Shown here: positions 9,552-17,996 of the stretch, one piece after another
Numbering within the stretch: position 1 is the first letter of the stretch
How the letters are laid out: each line of letters opens with the position of its first letter
Notes under the pieces: generated by a model
The model's database searches: none
The model's input: the letters and a program-made list of their open reading frames with translations, nothing else
What the model was told of the DNA's origin: nothing
Made by a program: the position numbers and the translations under genes
Assembly: GCA_017937405.1 (NCBI GenBank)
Contig: JAGBDS010000046.1
Span: 1 to 62,554, forward strand
From: Oscillibacter sp.
GTDB lineage: Bacteria; Bacillota; Clostridia; Oscillospirales; Oscillospiraceae
Length of the DNA stretch: 62,554 bases
Direction of reading: 5' to 3'

Positions 9552-10751
9552 TTATCCCCTCCTTCCCCGGGCGGACAGAACCGCCCGCATCAACTTCAGG
9601 CAGCACACGCCCGCGATTTTCAGCAAAAGCCACAGCGCCATGGCGAAAAACAAGACCGACCACAAAAAGGTGGAGGAGCGCCCCGGGATCAGCTCCACAC
9701 CGAAGATGTAAAACACTATGCACAGCGCCATCACTAGCACCGGGCCCTTCACATGGGTGAGGGCCGCCCCCTGCTGCCGCTTCCGGTACAGCCAGGAGAG
9801 CAGAAGGAAGTCCAGATTCTTCACCCGCCAGAGGAACTGCTGCCAGACTGTCCAACTGCCCCAGTCGCTTTCCGCCACAATGCGGTTTTCCAGGCAGCGG
9901 ATGGCCTGCTTACAGCGGATGATCTTTTTCCGGTCACCGGCGGCCTCAAAGGGGGTCAGGCCGTATTGCCGGAGCATCCGGACACACTCCCGGTAATACT
10001 CGTTTTTCAGGGACTGGTCCGCCGGGTCACCGCTGGTAAACGGGCCACCGTAACGGAAGATGGCAGCGATATCATCCACCGTGGTGATGCGCTGGCCGGA
10101 GGCAGTGGCCTTCAGCAGCAGATGCCAGTCGGCCTCATAGCGGTAATTCGGGTCAAAGCCCCCCAGGGCGTCAAAAAAGCTCCGCTTCCAGAACATGGCG
10201 GGAGCGTGGAAGTAATCCTGCCAGCCCTGGGTGGCCAGCAGGTTGAACTGTGTCCGGGCGTCGGCATCCAGCACGCAGTTGCGCGCGTATTCCACAGGAT
10301 AGTAGTGCTCCGTCATGGCGCCGTCGTACTGGCAGGCGACGGCGCGGGCGGCAAGAACCTTGACGGCAGGAGCAGAGAAATGATAGGACGCTTTTCTCAG
10401 GACGGTTTCGTCATAGAGCAGGTCATCGCCGGCATGGAGCTTGAAAAAGGCGCCCGTGGACAGTTCCACGCCCGCCTGGGCGTTTTGGGTGATGCCCATG
10501 TTATTGGGCTGTTTATGAACCACTACCCGGCGGATATTCTCCCCCTTGTGGGCGTCAATATAAGCTCGGACCTCCTCCTCGTCAAAGTCGGCGCTGCAAT
10601 CATCGCAGACTACCAGCTCGATATTGGGATAGGTCTGGGCAAAGATGGAGTCCAGACAGTCGTCCAGCAGATGCCGCTGCAAATAGGTCAGAACGATGAC
10701 GGAGAACAGAGGGGCTGTGTCAGAGCTGCCCCGGATATCCGGTTTATTCAT
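9552..10751 (-). CDS. GT2 family glycosyltransferase with C-terminal membrane segments
   Basis: A 399-residue paralogue of the next gene downstream on the strand. GT-A motifs: FSVIVLTYLQRHLLDDCLDS, VVCDDCSADFDEEE around 47-60 and LHAGDDLLYDETVL near 105-118. GGFDPNYRYEADWHL corresponds to the acceptor and base region. The C-terminal about 80 residues have two membrane helices (VLVMALCIVFYIFGVEL and TFLWSVLFFAMALWLLLKI). It is three bases from the next coding start, so the two are likely translationally coupled and may add successive sugars of one repeat unit. GGGAGG lies ten bases before the ATG. Sugar specificity is unknown. Confidence 0.9.
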   Translation of the reverse strand: MNKPDIRGSSDTAPLFSVIVLTYLQRHLLDDCLDSIFAQTYPNIELVVCDDCSADFDEEEVRAYIDAHKGENIRRVVVHKQPNNMGITQNAQAGVELSTGAFFKLHAGDDLLYDETVLRKASYHFSAPAVKVLAARAVACQYDGAMTEHYYPVEYARNCVLDADARTQFNLLATQGWQDYFHAPAMFWKRSFFDALGGFDPNYRYEADWHLLLKATASGQRITTVDDIAAIFRYGGPFTSGDPADQSLKNEYYRECVRMLRQYGLTPFEAAGDRKKIIRCKQAIRCLENRIVAESDWGSWTVWQQFLWRVKNLDFLLLSWLYRKRQQGAALTHVKGPVLVMALCIVFYIFGVELIPGRSSTFLWSVLFFAMALWLLLKIAGVCCLKLMRAVLSARGRRG

Positions 10752-10795
10752 GAGGCAGATACCTCCCGTTTGAATGAGATTTGATTATTACGCAC

Positions 10796-11974
10796 TTATG
10801 AGAGCGCCTGTTTTTTCAGCAGCCTTTGGCATGCTGTGTCAAATAAATAAAGCGCAAGGGTCACTACAGCACAGAGCAAGCTGGCGAGGAGAAACGTTTT
10901 CCAGTTTCCGTGGACCGCAAACCACTGGGGACGAGCGGAGACCAACTTCCGTATGGGAGACCAGAGGAAGAATTGTGCCATAAATATTGGATAAGCGAAG
11001 CCGCTAAGTGTTTTCAAAGCGACACCCCACCGGGGAGCGGAGCTCCGGCCAAGTTCCGCTTGAACTGCGCCCGTCAATAAAAGGAGAAAAAGCGGAAAGG
11101 TCAAAAAGCCGTAAGGCACATAATGGCCCAGGCAGTATTCCTGCCTGACGAACCAACTTACCACGCCGACCAGAGCGGCGGCACTACCAAGGGCGAGCAC
11201 GCCCCAGGAAAACGGAGAAATCTTGGGAACTCGGGAATTGCCCTGAAACACCAGAGCGGCGGTCAGCATCCCAGAGAAGAATTGCAGCATCCGCAACAGA
11301 GGGCTGGAATAGATATTGGGCAGCTCACAGACAATCACCAGATGGGGAGAAACGGCACACAGCAAATAGACAAGGGCCAGGAGCATACAGAGACGCCTCT
11401 TCCCTGCCCGCTCCAATGGAACTTTCAAAAGGGGAAACAGTAAATAGCAGAAAGCCAGACAGGATAAAAACCAAGTTCCGCCATTATGGGAGTATGAAAA
11501 GAGTCCGGAGAACCAGGATTGCAACAGCAAGAGCTGAATGGGAAGCTCCAGAATCTTCTGCGTCAATGACGCGGGATCCATGACTAGCAAAAAGACCAGC
11601 ACGATCACTAGATATAGGGGATAGATGGCGAACAGGCGTTTTCGATAGAAACCTGCCAGCGCTGTGCTGCCTGAAAGGGGGGTATTCAGGTATCCGTAAT
11701 ACAAGGCAAAGCCAGACAACATGAAAAACAGATCCATGACCACTGCGCCTTGGGAAATAAAGGGCGTAAGGGATTTAAACTGTATGCCCAAGTGCATATT
11801 GCAGTGGAACAAGAATATGACCGTTGCGGAGGCAAGCTTTAAAAAATCAATTGCATAAAGCCTGCCCTGAAATGGCAGATTGGTATAAATGTTATTTTGT
11901 GAGATTTCCATAGCCCACATCCTTGTGCTTTTTGTGTCAGGAGGTGTTTCAGACGGAGAGCTTATCCGATTCAT
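10796..11974 (-). CDS. Membrane O-acyltransferase, acyltransferase-3 family (OafA-like)
   Basis: A polytopic protein of up to 392 residues with about ten membrane helices. It shows the family signature near the first helix (YAIDFLKLASATVIFLFHCNMH, with the conserved His) and MDLFFMLSGFALYYGYL in the second to third helix. Such enzymes transfer acetyl or other acyl groups from the cytoplasm to extracytoplasmic sugars. Here it would O-acylate the surface glycan made by this locus. The longest frame overlaps the end of the preceding gene by 26 bases; the ATG at 11920 or 11911 (MEISQNNIYTNLPFQGRL) is an alternative start and would remove a poorly conserved tail. Confidence 0.87.
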   Translation of the reverse strand: MNRISSPSETPPDTKSTRMWAMEISQNNIYTNLPFQGRLYAIDFLKLASATVIFLFHCNMHLGIQFKSLTPFISQGAVVMDLFFMLSGFALYYGYLNTPLSGSTALAGFYRKRLFAIYPLYLVIVLVFLLVMDPASLTQKILELPIQLLLLQSWFSGLFSYSHNGGTWFLSCLAFCYLLFPLLKVPLERAGKRRLCMLLALVYLLCAVSPHLVIVCELPNIYSSPLLRMLQFFSGMLTAALVFQGNSRVPKISPFSWGVLALGSAAALVGVVSWFVRQEYCLGHYVPYGFLTFPLFLLLLTGAVQAELGRSSAPRWGVALKTLSGFAYPIFMAQFFLWSPIRKLVSARPQWFAVHGNWKTFLLASLLCAVVTLALYLFDTACQRLLKKQALS

Positions 11975-13355
11975 CTCTTGCAGCAGTGGCGTAACCGTCC
12001 GCTACGCCTTCCGTGCTCTCTGCTTGAAACAGAATTTTTACTGTGGCAAACAGAAGGGCGATATCCTGGAGGATGGAGGGCTTTGCGATGTACATCAGAT
12101 CCATTTCCAGCTTATCGTAGGGGTTCGTGTTGTACTTGCCGTATACCTGTGCGTAGCCGGTCAAACCTGCCTTCACCTGAAGCCGCAGGCGGAACTCCGG
12201 GATAAGTTCCTCGTACTGGGCCGCGATCTCCGGTCGCTCTGGCCGGGGGCCCACCACCGACATCTCGCCTTTGAGGATGTTGAGAAACTGGGGCAGCTCA
12301 TCCAGACGGTATTTTCGGAGAATATTTCCCACTGGCGTGATGCGGTCGTCGTGCTCGGAGGCCAGCCGGGCTACGCCGTCTTTTTCCGCGTCCACACGCA
12401 TACTTCGGAATTTCAGAATGTCAAAGGTCCTCCCGTTTTCCGTCAGCCGGCGCTGCCGGTAAAATACCGGCCCGCCGTCGCAGCAGCGGATGGCGACGGC
12501 GGAGACCAGCATCACCGGGCTTGCCACCACCAGCGCCAGGCCGGAGATGACCACGTCCATGGCGCGCTTGGCGATGCGGTACCAGTAGGAGCGGTTGTTG
12601 CGGGTGCAGTGCAGGAAGGGCAGGTTCATCAGGTGGACCCGGCTGGCGCTGCTGACCAGGATGTCGCCGATCTTGGGCTGGATATAAGCCTCGATGCCAT
12701 GGGCGATGCAGAATTTCAGAATGGTGTTGCGGGTGCTGGAGCGCAGGCCGCAGAGAAAGACCGCCTCAGAATTCTGAATGGCGGCAAAAATGCCGTCCAG
12801 CCCCTGGTCGATATTCAGACTGCCCGTGACCTTGAATTTCCAGGACAGCTGCTGGATAGCGGACGCCGCCTCGTAGGCGTCCTCGTTGTCGTAGACGATG
12901 CACACCCGCTTAGGAGGGAACAGATGGTCGTTTAGCCGTACGGCCAGCATGGCCCAGAGGGCGGAGAGCAAGGCGGACACCGCCCAGCAGGCCAGCAGCG
13001 GCAGCGGCGAGACAAGCCGGTAGCTCAGCAGGCAGATGACGCAGTAGATGATGAAGTAAGTAATGACGGAGCCGATGGCGAGGGAGTACGCGATCTCCCC
13101 CGCCCGGGCGGTGTTGATCTGCAATCCGCCGTACAACCGGGCAAAGACCAGGTACAGCGTCATGAAAACACCGCACATGACCCAGTTGCCCCAGTAGTAA
13201 TAGGGGTGCAGCATATTGGCCTGATAAAAGCTGAACCAGGGAACCATAAAGAGGACTGTCTGGACGGCTATCAGGAGGACTTTTATCAGATTCAGACAGG
13301 CGACACGCTTGGAGCTCTCCCACTCGCTCATCCGAACAGACTTGGGCTGTTTCAT
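11949..13355 (-). CDS. Polyprenyl glycosylphosphotransferase (initiating sugar transferase, WbaP/CpsE type)
   Basis: A 468-residue enzyme that starts glycan assembly by moving a sugar-1-phosphate onto undecaprenyl phosphate in the membrane. The N-terminal half has about four membrane helices and a cytosolic Rossmann-like region (VCIVYDNEDAYEAASAIQQL). The C-terminal catalytic domain starts at about 265 (KRAMDVVISGLALVVASPVM) with FYRQRRLTENGRTFDILKFRSM, RKYRLDELPQFLNILKGEMS, VGPRPERPE and a terminal KAGLTGYAQVYGKYNT. All signature motifs of the bacterial sugar transferase family are present. It is the first gene of a minus-strand operon running to 2825. ATG at 13355 with GAGG upstream. Confidence 0.95.
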   Translation of the reverse strand: MKQPKSVRMSEWESSKRVACLNLIKVLLIAVQTVLFMVPWFSFYQANMLHPYYYWGNWVMCGVFMTLYLVFARLYGGLQINTARAGEIAYSLAIGSVITYFIIYCVICLLSYRLVSPLPLLACWAVSALLSALWAMLAVRLNDHLFPPKRVCIVYDNEDAYEAASAIQQLSWKFKVTGSLNIDQGLDGIFAAIQNSEAVFLCGLRSSTRNTILKFCIAHGIEAYIQPKIGDILVSSASRVHLMNLPFLHCTRNNRSYWYRIAKRAMDVVISGLALVVASPVMLVSAVAIRCCDGGPVFYRQRRLTENGRTFDILKFRSMRVDAEKDGVARLASEHDDRITPVGNILRKYRLDELPQFLNILKGEMSVVGPRPERPEIAAQYEELIPEFRLRLQVKAGLTGYAQVYGKYNTNPYDKLEMDLMYIAKPSILQDIALLFATVKILFQAESTEGVADGYATAARDESDKLSV

Positions 13356-13679
13356 GCTGTTGTAACCTCATATTGTCGTGTGTAATATCCACTTATGGGG
13401 GGTCTGCGCACAAATCAAAAGGTGTGAACAGGCGCGGTCCACGCATACGGAATTCCGCACATGGGAGCGCACTCCCCTGCTCTACACCAAAATAAACGAA
13501 AAATCGTCATAATTTGTATGATAAGTGTAACATTACAGTCGCTAGAAAGCAAGTCTTTTACTCATTTTATATGTTATATCCCAGTGGTATTTATAAGAAG
13601 GTTTGAATGAACTTCTTGTCCCGGTTCCAAAGCAAAATTCTCCCGCAGGCATTATGCTGAAAAAAACTCGACGGGAGGT
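13356..13679. other. Divergent intergenic region
   Basis: The region separates the minus-strand polysaccharide operon from the plus-strand phage operon, so it should hold two divergent promoters. On the minus strand TTGCTT, 17 bases and TACACT (13536-13564) is a weak candidate. The plus-strand promoter is not obvious, although the region 13490-13610 is AT-rich. No gene is seen. Confidence 0.4.
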
Positions 13680-13685
13680 ATGCTT

Positions 13686-14942
13686 TTGAATCAGGACATC
13701 ATTTGCGCGGGGCCACTGACGGAGGACGCCCTCTCCGACGCCGTGGCCCAATTTCTCCAGAGGATTCGCCCGGAGCGGGAAAGGCTGTTCGACTACTACC
13801 GGGGCGACCAGCCGGTGCCAAAGGGCGAGGCCGTCCGAGGGCGGCCCAACAATCTGCTCCGGGCCCCCTTCCCCCGCTACATCACCGAGGTCCACACCGG
13901 CTATTTTCTGGGGTTGTCCCCTACTCTGGATTTCGAGGACCAGCGGGCGGCCCAAGCTTTTTCCCAGCTGTCCGCTGGTCTGCGGCTGGAACACCTGCTC
14001 TTTGACATCGGCCGGGACATGAGCGTCTGCGGCGCCGGCTTTGTCCTGGTGTGGATGGAGCAGGCGGGGCTCCGGGCCTGCCGGTGCGACCCGCTCTCCT
14101 GCTTTTCTGTCCGGAGCGGTCAGGCGGGGGCGCCTTTGCTGGGCACCGTCCGGCTGTTCCGGGACGGTCAGGGGAATACCTCCGGCGTCCTTTACCGGGC
14201 GGATGCCCTGCGGCCCTTCACATGGGACGGCAGTCACGCCCGAATGGAAGCGCCGGAGGAGAACCTTCTCCGGGCCCTGCCCCTAGTTCCCTTCGCCAAC
14301 AACTGCCAGGGTATGGGCGACTTCGAGATGGTAACAGGGATGGTGGACGCCTACAACCTGCTGCTCTCCGGCGCCATGGACGATATGCAGTCCGTGGCCA
14401 ATGCCTTCCTGGCCCTGTACGGGATGCAGGGAACCACCCAGAGCGACATCGAGGAGGCCAACCGGACCCGGGTGCTGTCTCTGGCCGAGGGAGGCCGGGC
14501 GGAATTCGTGGTGAAGGACCTCGACCACGAGGCCTTGGGTCAGCTGGAAGTCAATTTGCGTCGAAACATTTTACAGCTGTCTATGACCCCGGACTTGTCC
14601 GACGAGCAGTTCGCCGGAAACGCCTCCGGTGTGGCTATGCGGTACAAGCTCTGGGGGATTGAGCAGGTGCGCGCCGCAAAGGAACGTAGCTTTACAGAGG
14701 GACTGACGGTGCTGCTGGCGGCGTTGTCCGGCGGACTGTCCCTTCTGGGAACGGCGGTGGATCTGACGGCAGGTAAGCCTACGTTCTACAAGAACCTGCC
14801 CCAGGACCACACGGAGCTGGCCTCCTCCCTCCTCTCCCTTTCCTCTATCCTGTCCCAGCGGACTATTCTGGAACACCTGCCCTGGGTGGCGGACGTGGAG
14901 GAGGAACTGCGGCGAAAGACGGCGGAACAGAAAAAAGGATAA
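13686..14942 (+). CDS. Phage portal protein, SPP1 gp6-like
   Basis: A protein of about 418 residues matching SPP1-type portals: it opens with a short helical region ending RERLFDYYRGDQPVPKG, followed by NNLLRAPFPRYITEVHTGYFLG, and the body shows AYNLLLSGAMDDMQSVANAFLALYG and FAGNASGVAMRYKLWGIEQ, both typical of the family. The portal is the dodecameric ring at one capsid vertex through which DNA enters. A GGGAGG at 13673-13678 sits one base from an ATG at 13680 and seven bases from a TTG at 13686; the TTG is better spaced. No terminase or capsid follows: the next genes are scaffold and tail fibre. The missing partners are at 46.7-57.7 kb. Confidence 0.9.
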   Translation: MNQDIICAGPLTEDALSDAVAQFLQRIRPERERLFDYYRGDQPVPKGEAVRGRPNNLLRAPFPRYITEVHTGYFLGLSPTLDFEDQRAAQAFSQLSAGLRLEHLLFDIGRDMSVCGAGFVLVWMEQAGLRACRCDPLSCFSVRSGQAGAPLLGTVRLFRDGQGNTSGVLYRADALRPFTWDGSHARMEAPEENLLRALPLVPFANNCQGMGDFEMVTGMVDAYNLLLSGAMDDMQSVANAFLALYGMQGTTQSDIEEANRTRVLSLAEGGRAEFVVKDLDHEALGQLEVNLRRNILQLSMTPDLSDEQFAGNASGVAMRYKLWGIEQVRAAKERSFTEGLTVLLAALSGGLSLLGTAVDLTAGKPTFYKNLPQDHTELASSLLSLSSILSQRTILEHLPWVADVEEELRRKTAEQKKG

Positions 14943-14978
14943 TATATCAAACTAAACTATCAATTAAGGAGCGGTTTT

Positions 14979-15269
14979 ATGACGGAAGACGAGAAAAAAG
15001 AATTGGAGGTTCTGCGCCGGGAGAAGCAGCAGCGCCTCCAGCGGGACCGGGCCAGAGCGGCTCTTGAGACCGCCGGTGTTTCGGTGTCCTTCGCCTCCCT
15101 GCTGGCGGGCAGTGATGACAGCGACACCGACCAGCGGACCCAGGATTTCTGCGCCGCCTATCAGGAGGCTCTGGCGGAGGATGTACGCAAGCGCCTGCCC
15201 CAGCAGCCTCCGGTGGTGACGCCTCCCGCCCCTAAGCGGGCCCGGCGCGGTATCCAGCGTATCAGATAA
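14979..15269 (+). CDS. Probable phage capsid scaffold or head-assembly protein
   Basis: A 96-residue, strongly charged, mostly helical protein with no membrane segment. The N-terminus (DEKKELEVLRREKQQRLQRD) is predicted coiled coil, the middle reads ALETAGVSVSFASLLAGSDD, and the C-terminus is basic and proline-rich (PAPKRARRGIQRIR). Position directly after the portal, small size, helix content and a basic tail all fit a scaffold of the DUF4355/gp20 kind, but it is shorter than usual. The middle phrase resembles the segment after the coiled coil in such scaffolds. Function is therefore inferred from form and position. The ribosome site is AAGGAG upstream of ATG. Confidence 0.65.
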   Translation: MTEDEKKELEVLRREKQQRLQRDRARAALETAGVSVSFASLLAGSDDSDTDQRTQDFCAAYQEALAEDVRKRLPQQPPVVTPPAPKRARRGIQRIR

Positions 15270-15281
15270 GGAGGAAAAGGA

Positions 15282-16361
15282 ATGGATATCCAAGGCTATT
15301 TTACAAAGAAGGGGCTGGCTCTCAGCGCAAAGCTGGCCACCGGGGCGCTCCTGACTATCACCAGAGTGGCGGCTGGTGCGGGGCAGACGGCAGACCACAT
15401 GGCGGCCACTTCCCTGCCCCAGCCGAAACAGACGCTGGCGGTGAACAGCCCTGCCAGAAGTTGGAATACTGCCACGATCCCCGTTACCTTGGCGGCAGCC
15501 CAGGCAGCGGAAGACTATACCTTGACGGAACTGGGCGTCTATGCGCAGGATCCTGATGAAGGGGAAATCCTTTACAAGCTCTACCGGCTGGACACGCCGG
15601 TGAACATCACGGCCGGCTCCCGGATGGTGCTGCGGTTCTATCTGGAGGAGACCGTCAGCCAGGATGTGAACGTGACGGTCAGCTGCTCTCCCGCGGGGCT
15701 GGTCACAGAGGAGGACTTCCTCCCTGTGCGGGAGACCCTGCAAACCTCCCTGTTGCCCCCGGAGTCCGTGACGCTGGCAGCCGGACAGCTGCCGGCCTAT
15801 GTCGCGGCGCTGCCCCGGTTCCTGGCAAAGGATCTCACCATTACGGTCAGTGGACCGCTGACGGAACCCCTGGTTATCCAGAACTTCCACGGAAACGGCA
15901 GCTTGCGGATCGTTGCGGATTCCATGGGCGCGTTTACTGTGCGCAATACGCGGGTGAGCATCCTCAACTGCGACATCAGGGTCGAGTTGTATCAGCTGGC
16001 CTTTGCCACCGACAGCACGGTGGAGACCGCTGGGACGGTGAATCTGCTGGCGGACAGATCCCCCCTTGTTTGGGTCATGGGATGCGCCTTCTCCGGCAAC
16101 GGCGCGGGACAGGCAATCATGTCCGCCAACCGCGCGGCTGTCAGTCTGGAGAATCTGACGGTCAAAAGCTACGAGACCGCCGTGTCCGTATGGAACGGAG
16201 GCACAGCCCTCTTGACGACGGTATCCGGTGAAAGCAATACCTACGGCATCTGCGCTTACAATGGCGGGATCGCTTACCTGACCAACACAGAGCTTTTAGT
16301 GGGCGGCACGTCAAATTACAACAGCAGCGGCTTCATCGTCAGATGCGGCTCGATGGTTTAA
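15282..16361 (+). CDS. Phage tail fibre protein with tail-collar N-terminus and beta-helix body
   Basis: A 359-residue protein. The first about 150 residues resemble the baseplate-attachment domain of tail fibres of contractile phages (FTKKGLALSAKLATGALLTI, TIPVTLAAAQAAEDYTLTELG, GSRMVLRFYLEE). From about 165 to the end it is rich in short beta strands (repeats like VSLENLTVKSYETAVSVWNG, GICAYNGGIAYLTNTEL), consistent with a right-handed beta-helix that contacts the receptor. In PBSX-like order a fibre (xkdV) follows xkdU; here it instead follows the scaffold gene, while an xkdU-like gene at 57103-57687 has no fibre after it. AAGGAGG precedes the ATG. Confidence 0.83.
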   Translation: MDIQGYFTKKGLALSAKLATGALLTITRVAAGAGQTADHMAATSLPQPKQTLAVNSPARSWNTATIPVTLAAAQAAEDYTLTELGVYAQDPDEGEILYKLYRLDTPVNITAGSRMVLRFYLEETVSQDVNVTVSCSPAGLVTEEDFLPVRETLQTSLLPPESVTLAAGQLPAYVAALPRFLAKDLTITVSGPLTEPLVIQNFHGNGSLRIVADSMGAFTVRNTRVSILNCDIRVELYQLAFATDSTVETAGTVNLLADRSPLVWVMGCAFSGNGAGQAIMSANRAAVSLENLTVKSYETAVSVWNGGTALLTTVSGESNTYGICAYNGGIAYLTNTELLVGGTSNYNSSGFIVRCGSMV

Positions 16362-16379
16362 CGGGAGGAAACGAAGAAC

Positions 16380-16640
16380 ATGGACCTTTATTTATACCGC
16401 ATTGGTACGGCGGAGCCTCTGCTCCGCTTTGAAAAGGCGCTGTCCTATACGGACAGCCGGGTGGTGACGGAGGAGGGCGTTTACGAGCCTCTGGCCGAGA
16501 ACTGTGAGCTCTCCTCCCTGCCGGATTGCTCCGAGACTTTGCGGACGGACTGGGCGGCATCCTATCCCTCCCAGGAGACCCGCATCGAACAGATGGAGAG
16601 TTTGATGGCGGAGCTGCTGTTTGGAGGTGATGGCGAATGA
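16380..16640 (+). CDS. Small phage protein in xkdW position
   Basis: An 86-residue acidic protein beginning MDLYLYRIGTAEPLLRFEKAL and ending in a helical EQMESLMAELLFGGDGE. I do not recognise its family by sequence. Its place just after the tail fibre, its size and the C-terminal helix agree with xkdW-like genes of defective PBSX-like phages. No membrane segment or catalytic motif is visible. It overlaps the next small gene by four bases (ATGA), so the two are translationally coupled. It may help fibre folding or attachment; this is inference from position only. Confidence 0.6.
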   Translation: MDLYLYRIGTAEPLLRFEKALSYTDSRVVTEEGVYEPLAENCELSSLPDCSETLRTDWAASYPSQETRIEQMESLMAELLFGGDGE

Positions 16641-16774
16641 CGCTGGCAATGGCACTGCTGCTCCGGGTGGTGCGTCGGAGAATGGACAGGGGCGAAGCCC
16701 TGGACGATGTCTTGAGCGAATACCCGAAGCTGACGGAGGCGGAATGGGCGGAGATTAAAGGCACGCTCGGCTAA
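16637..16774 (+). CDS. Very small phage protein in xkdX position
   Basis: A 45-residue product (MTLAMALLLRVVRRRMDRGE, ending LTEAEWAEIKGTLG) whose ATG overlaps the stop of the upstream gene as ATGA. The C-terminal pattern, a Leu-Thr followed by acidic and aromatic residues and a terminal Gly, resembles xkdX-type peptides that end many tail operons. A strong terminator follows 14 bases after the stop, marking the end of the operon. Too short for secure assignment. Confidence 0.55.
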   Translation: MTLAMALLLRVVRRRMDRGEALDDVLSEYPKLTEAEWAEIKGTLG

Positions 16775-16787
16775 TAAGACAGGAAAA

Positions 16788-16835
16788 GGCCCGCGGGCCG
16801 CGGTGCCTGACAGCGGCCCGCGGGCCATATTTTAG
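16788..16835 (+). terminator. Rho-independent terminator of the portal-fibre operon
   Basis: A 14-base perfect inverted repeat (GGCCCGCGGGCCGC paired with GCGGCCCGCGGGCC) with a loop of about 11 bases, followed by ATATTTT. It lies directly after the last small phage gene. Confidence 0.85.
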
Positions 16836-16887
16836 GTGGAGTGTGGCCTGGAGCCTGATTCCGGGCCAGCGGAGAAGCATGACAACG

Positions 16888-16916
16888 AAAAAAAGAGCCA
16901 GTGCAGGCACCGGCTC
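16888..16916 (-). terminator. Terminator downstream of the Abi-like gene
   Basis: On the minus strand GAGCCGGTGC and GCACTGGCTC form a hairpin followed by seven T residues. It lies about 130 bases after the stop of the 17049-17984 gene and faces the plus-strand terminator. Confidence 0.7.
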
Positions 16917-17048
16917 CCAAAAACTGACGTTTTTCATCACTCTATCTACATTAATTGCCAAATGAGCATAAACTATGATAACAGACTGATTTGCGTTTGT
17001 CAATAAATTTTTTGATTTTTTCTCTGTTTTTTTCTCTGGTTTTACGTT

Positions 17049-17984
17049 TTATTTCTCTGCACTGGGAGACGGGCAGGATCCCGACGAAGCTGCCTGATAT
17101 ATTTCTATGACGCGGCACAAAAAAGCGTGCGTGGATTTCAGCAGAAAGTTGTCTTCAAACAGGGGGGCGGCGTCCATGCAGCGCCCGGACAGGAAGCTCT
17201 GCAGCTCGTGATAGCAGGCCAGCCGCTTTTCAGGAGGCTGTATTAAATGATACAAGTGCAGTAAGGCGCAGTAGTCGTTGACGAATGCCTTCGTCATATT
17301 TGTATGCAGCGTTTTATTCTTTATCCCATTTCTGCTCAGAAAAACTGAGACGTCATGGGTGCGATTTTCGCACTTGACTGGCAGTTGGCTAAGGAGCGCA
17401 ATGTTGTGAGCTGCCATGTTCCGAATGCGCTTCACCGAGACAATGTGGTTCAAAAACGCCGGGCCTTCATAGCCCTCCAGCAGGCCGGGATAGGATTGTC
17501 CGATAAACGACCAGAGATGTGGAAGCGTTCCAAAGTGGATCACGTCCAAAAACTGCGGGAAAGACAACTCCTCTATGCTGGAAACACCGTATTTTTCAGC
17601 TATGATATCCGAATTGTCGGGGGTATAGACCCGCAGCAGGTATTCCCGGTCAGCCCGGATAAAGCCCGCCAAGACCGCGCAGCTCTCCCCGGTGGAATAG
17701 ACCCGATTCACCAGGATCGTTTTTAATGTGTGTTCAAGCTCCAAGCACTGCGTTAAAACGATACAGCGCAGCTTCTCATCCAGCTGCGCAAGGGCATAGA
17801 GCTGGGAAAAATCCAGGGCCACAAACTGGCCCTGCCTGTCGGTTCCCCTGTACCGGTCGAAGAGGGCCCCGTATTCCAGCAGGCTAAAGAAGGAGAATCG
17901 CGTTTCCATGATCTCACTGGCGGCGGCTTCGTCGAGACGCTGAAAGGAAATATTCAGTTCTCTCATCCGCTGGATGTAGTCCAT
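17049..17984 (-). CDS. Abi-like protein with HEPN ribonuclease motif (Abi_2/AbiD-AbiF type)
   Basis: A 311-residue soluble, mainly helical protein. It follows the Abi_2 family pattern: an N-terminal segment around RFSFFSLLEYGALFDRYRG, LDFSQLYALAQLDEKLRCIV, CLELEHTLKTILVNRVYS, and VKRIRNMAAHN. The last motif, R188-x4-H193, is the Rx4-6H active-site motif of HEPN RNases. Abi_2 proteins abort phage infection; the RNase activity here is inferred from the motif. It is the second gene of a two-gene operon, 12 bases after a membrane-anchored sensor-like protein, with AAGGAG overlapping that gene's stop. A dedicated terminator follows. A toxin or antitoxin role of the pair is possible. Confidence 0.8.
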   Translation of the reverse strand: MDYIQRMRELNISFQRLDEAAASEIMETRFSFFSLLEYGALFDRYRGTDRQGQFVALDFSQLYALAQLDEKLRCIVLTQCLELEHTLKTILVNRVYSTGESCAVLAGFIRADREYLLRVYTPDNSDIIAEKYGVSSIEELSFPQFLDVIHFGTLPHLWSFIGQSYPGLLEGYEGPAFLNHIVSVKRIRNMAAHNIALLSQLPVKCENRTHDVSVFLSRNGIKNKTLHTNMTKAFVNDYCALLHLYHLIQPPEKRLACYHELQSFLSGRCMDAAPLFEDNFLLKSTHAFLCRVIEIYQAASSGSCPSPSAEK

Positions 17985-17996
17985 GACAACTCCTTA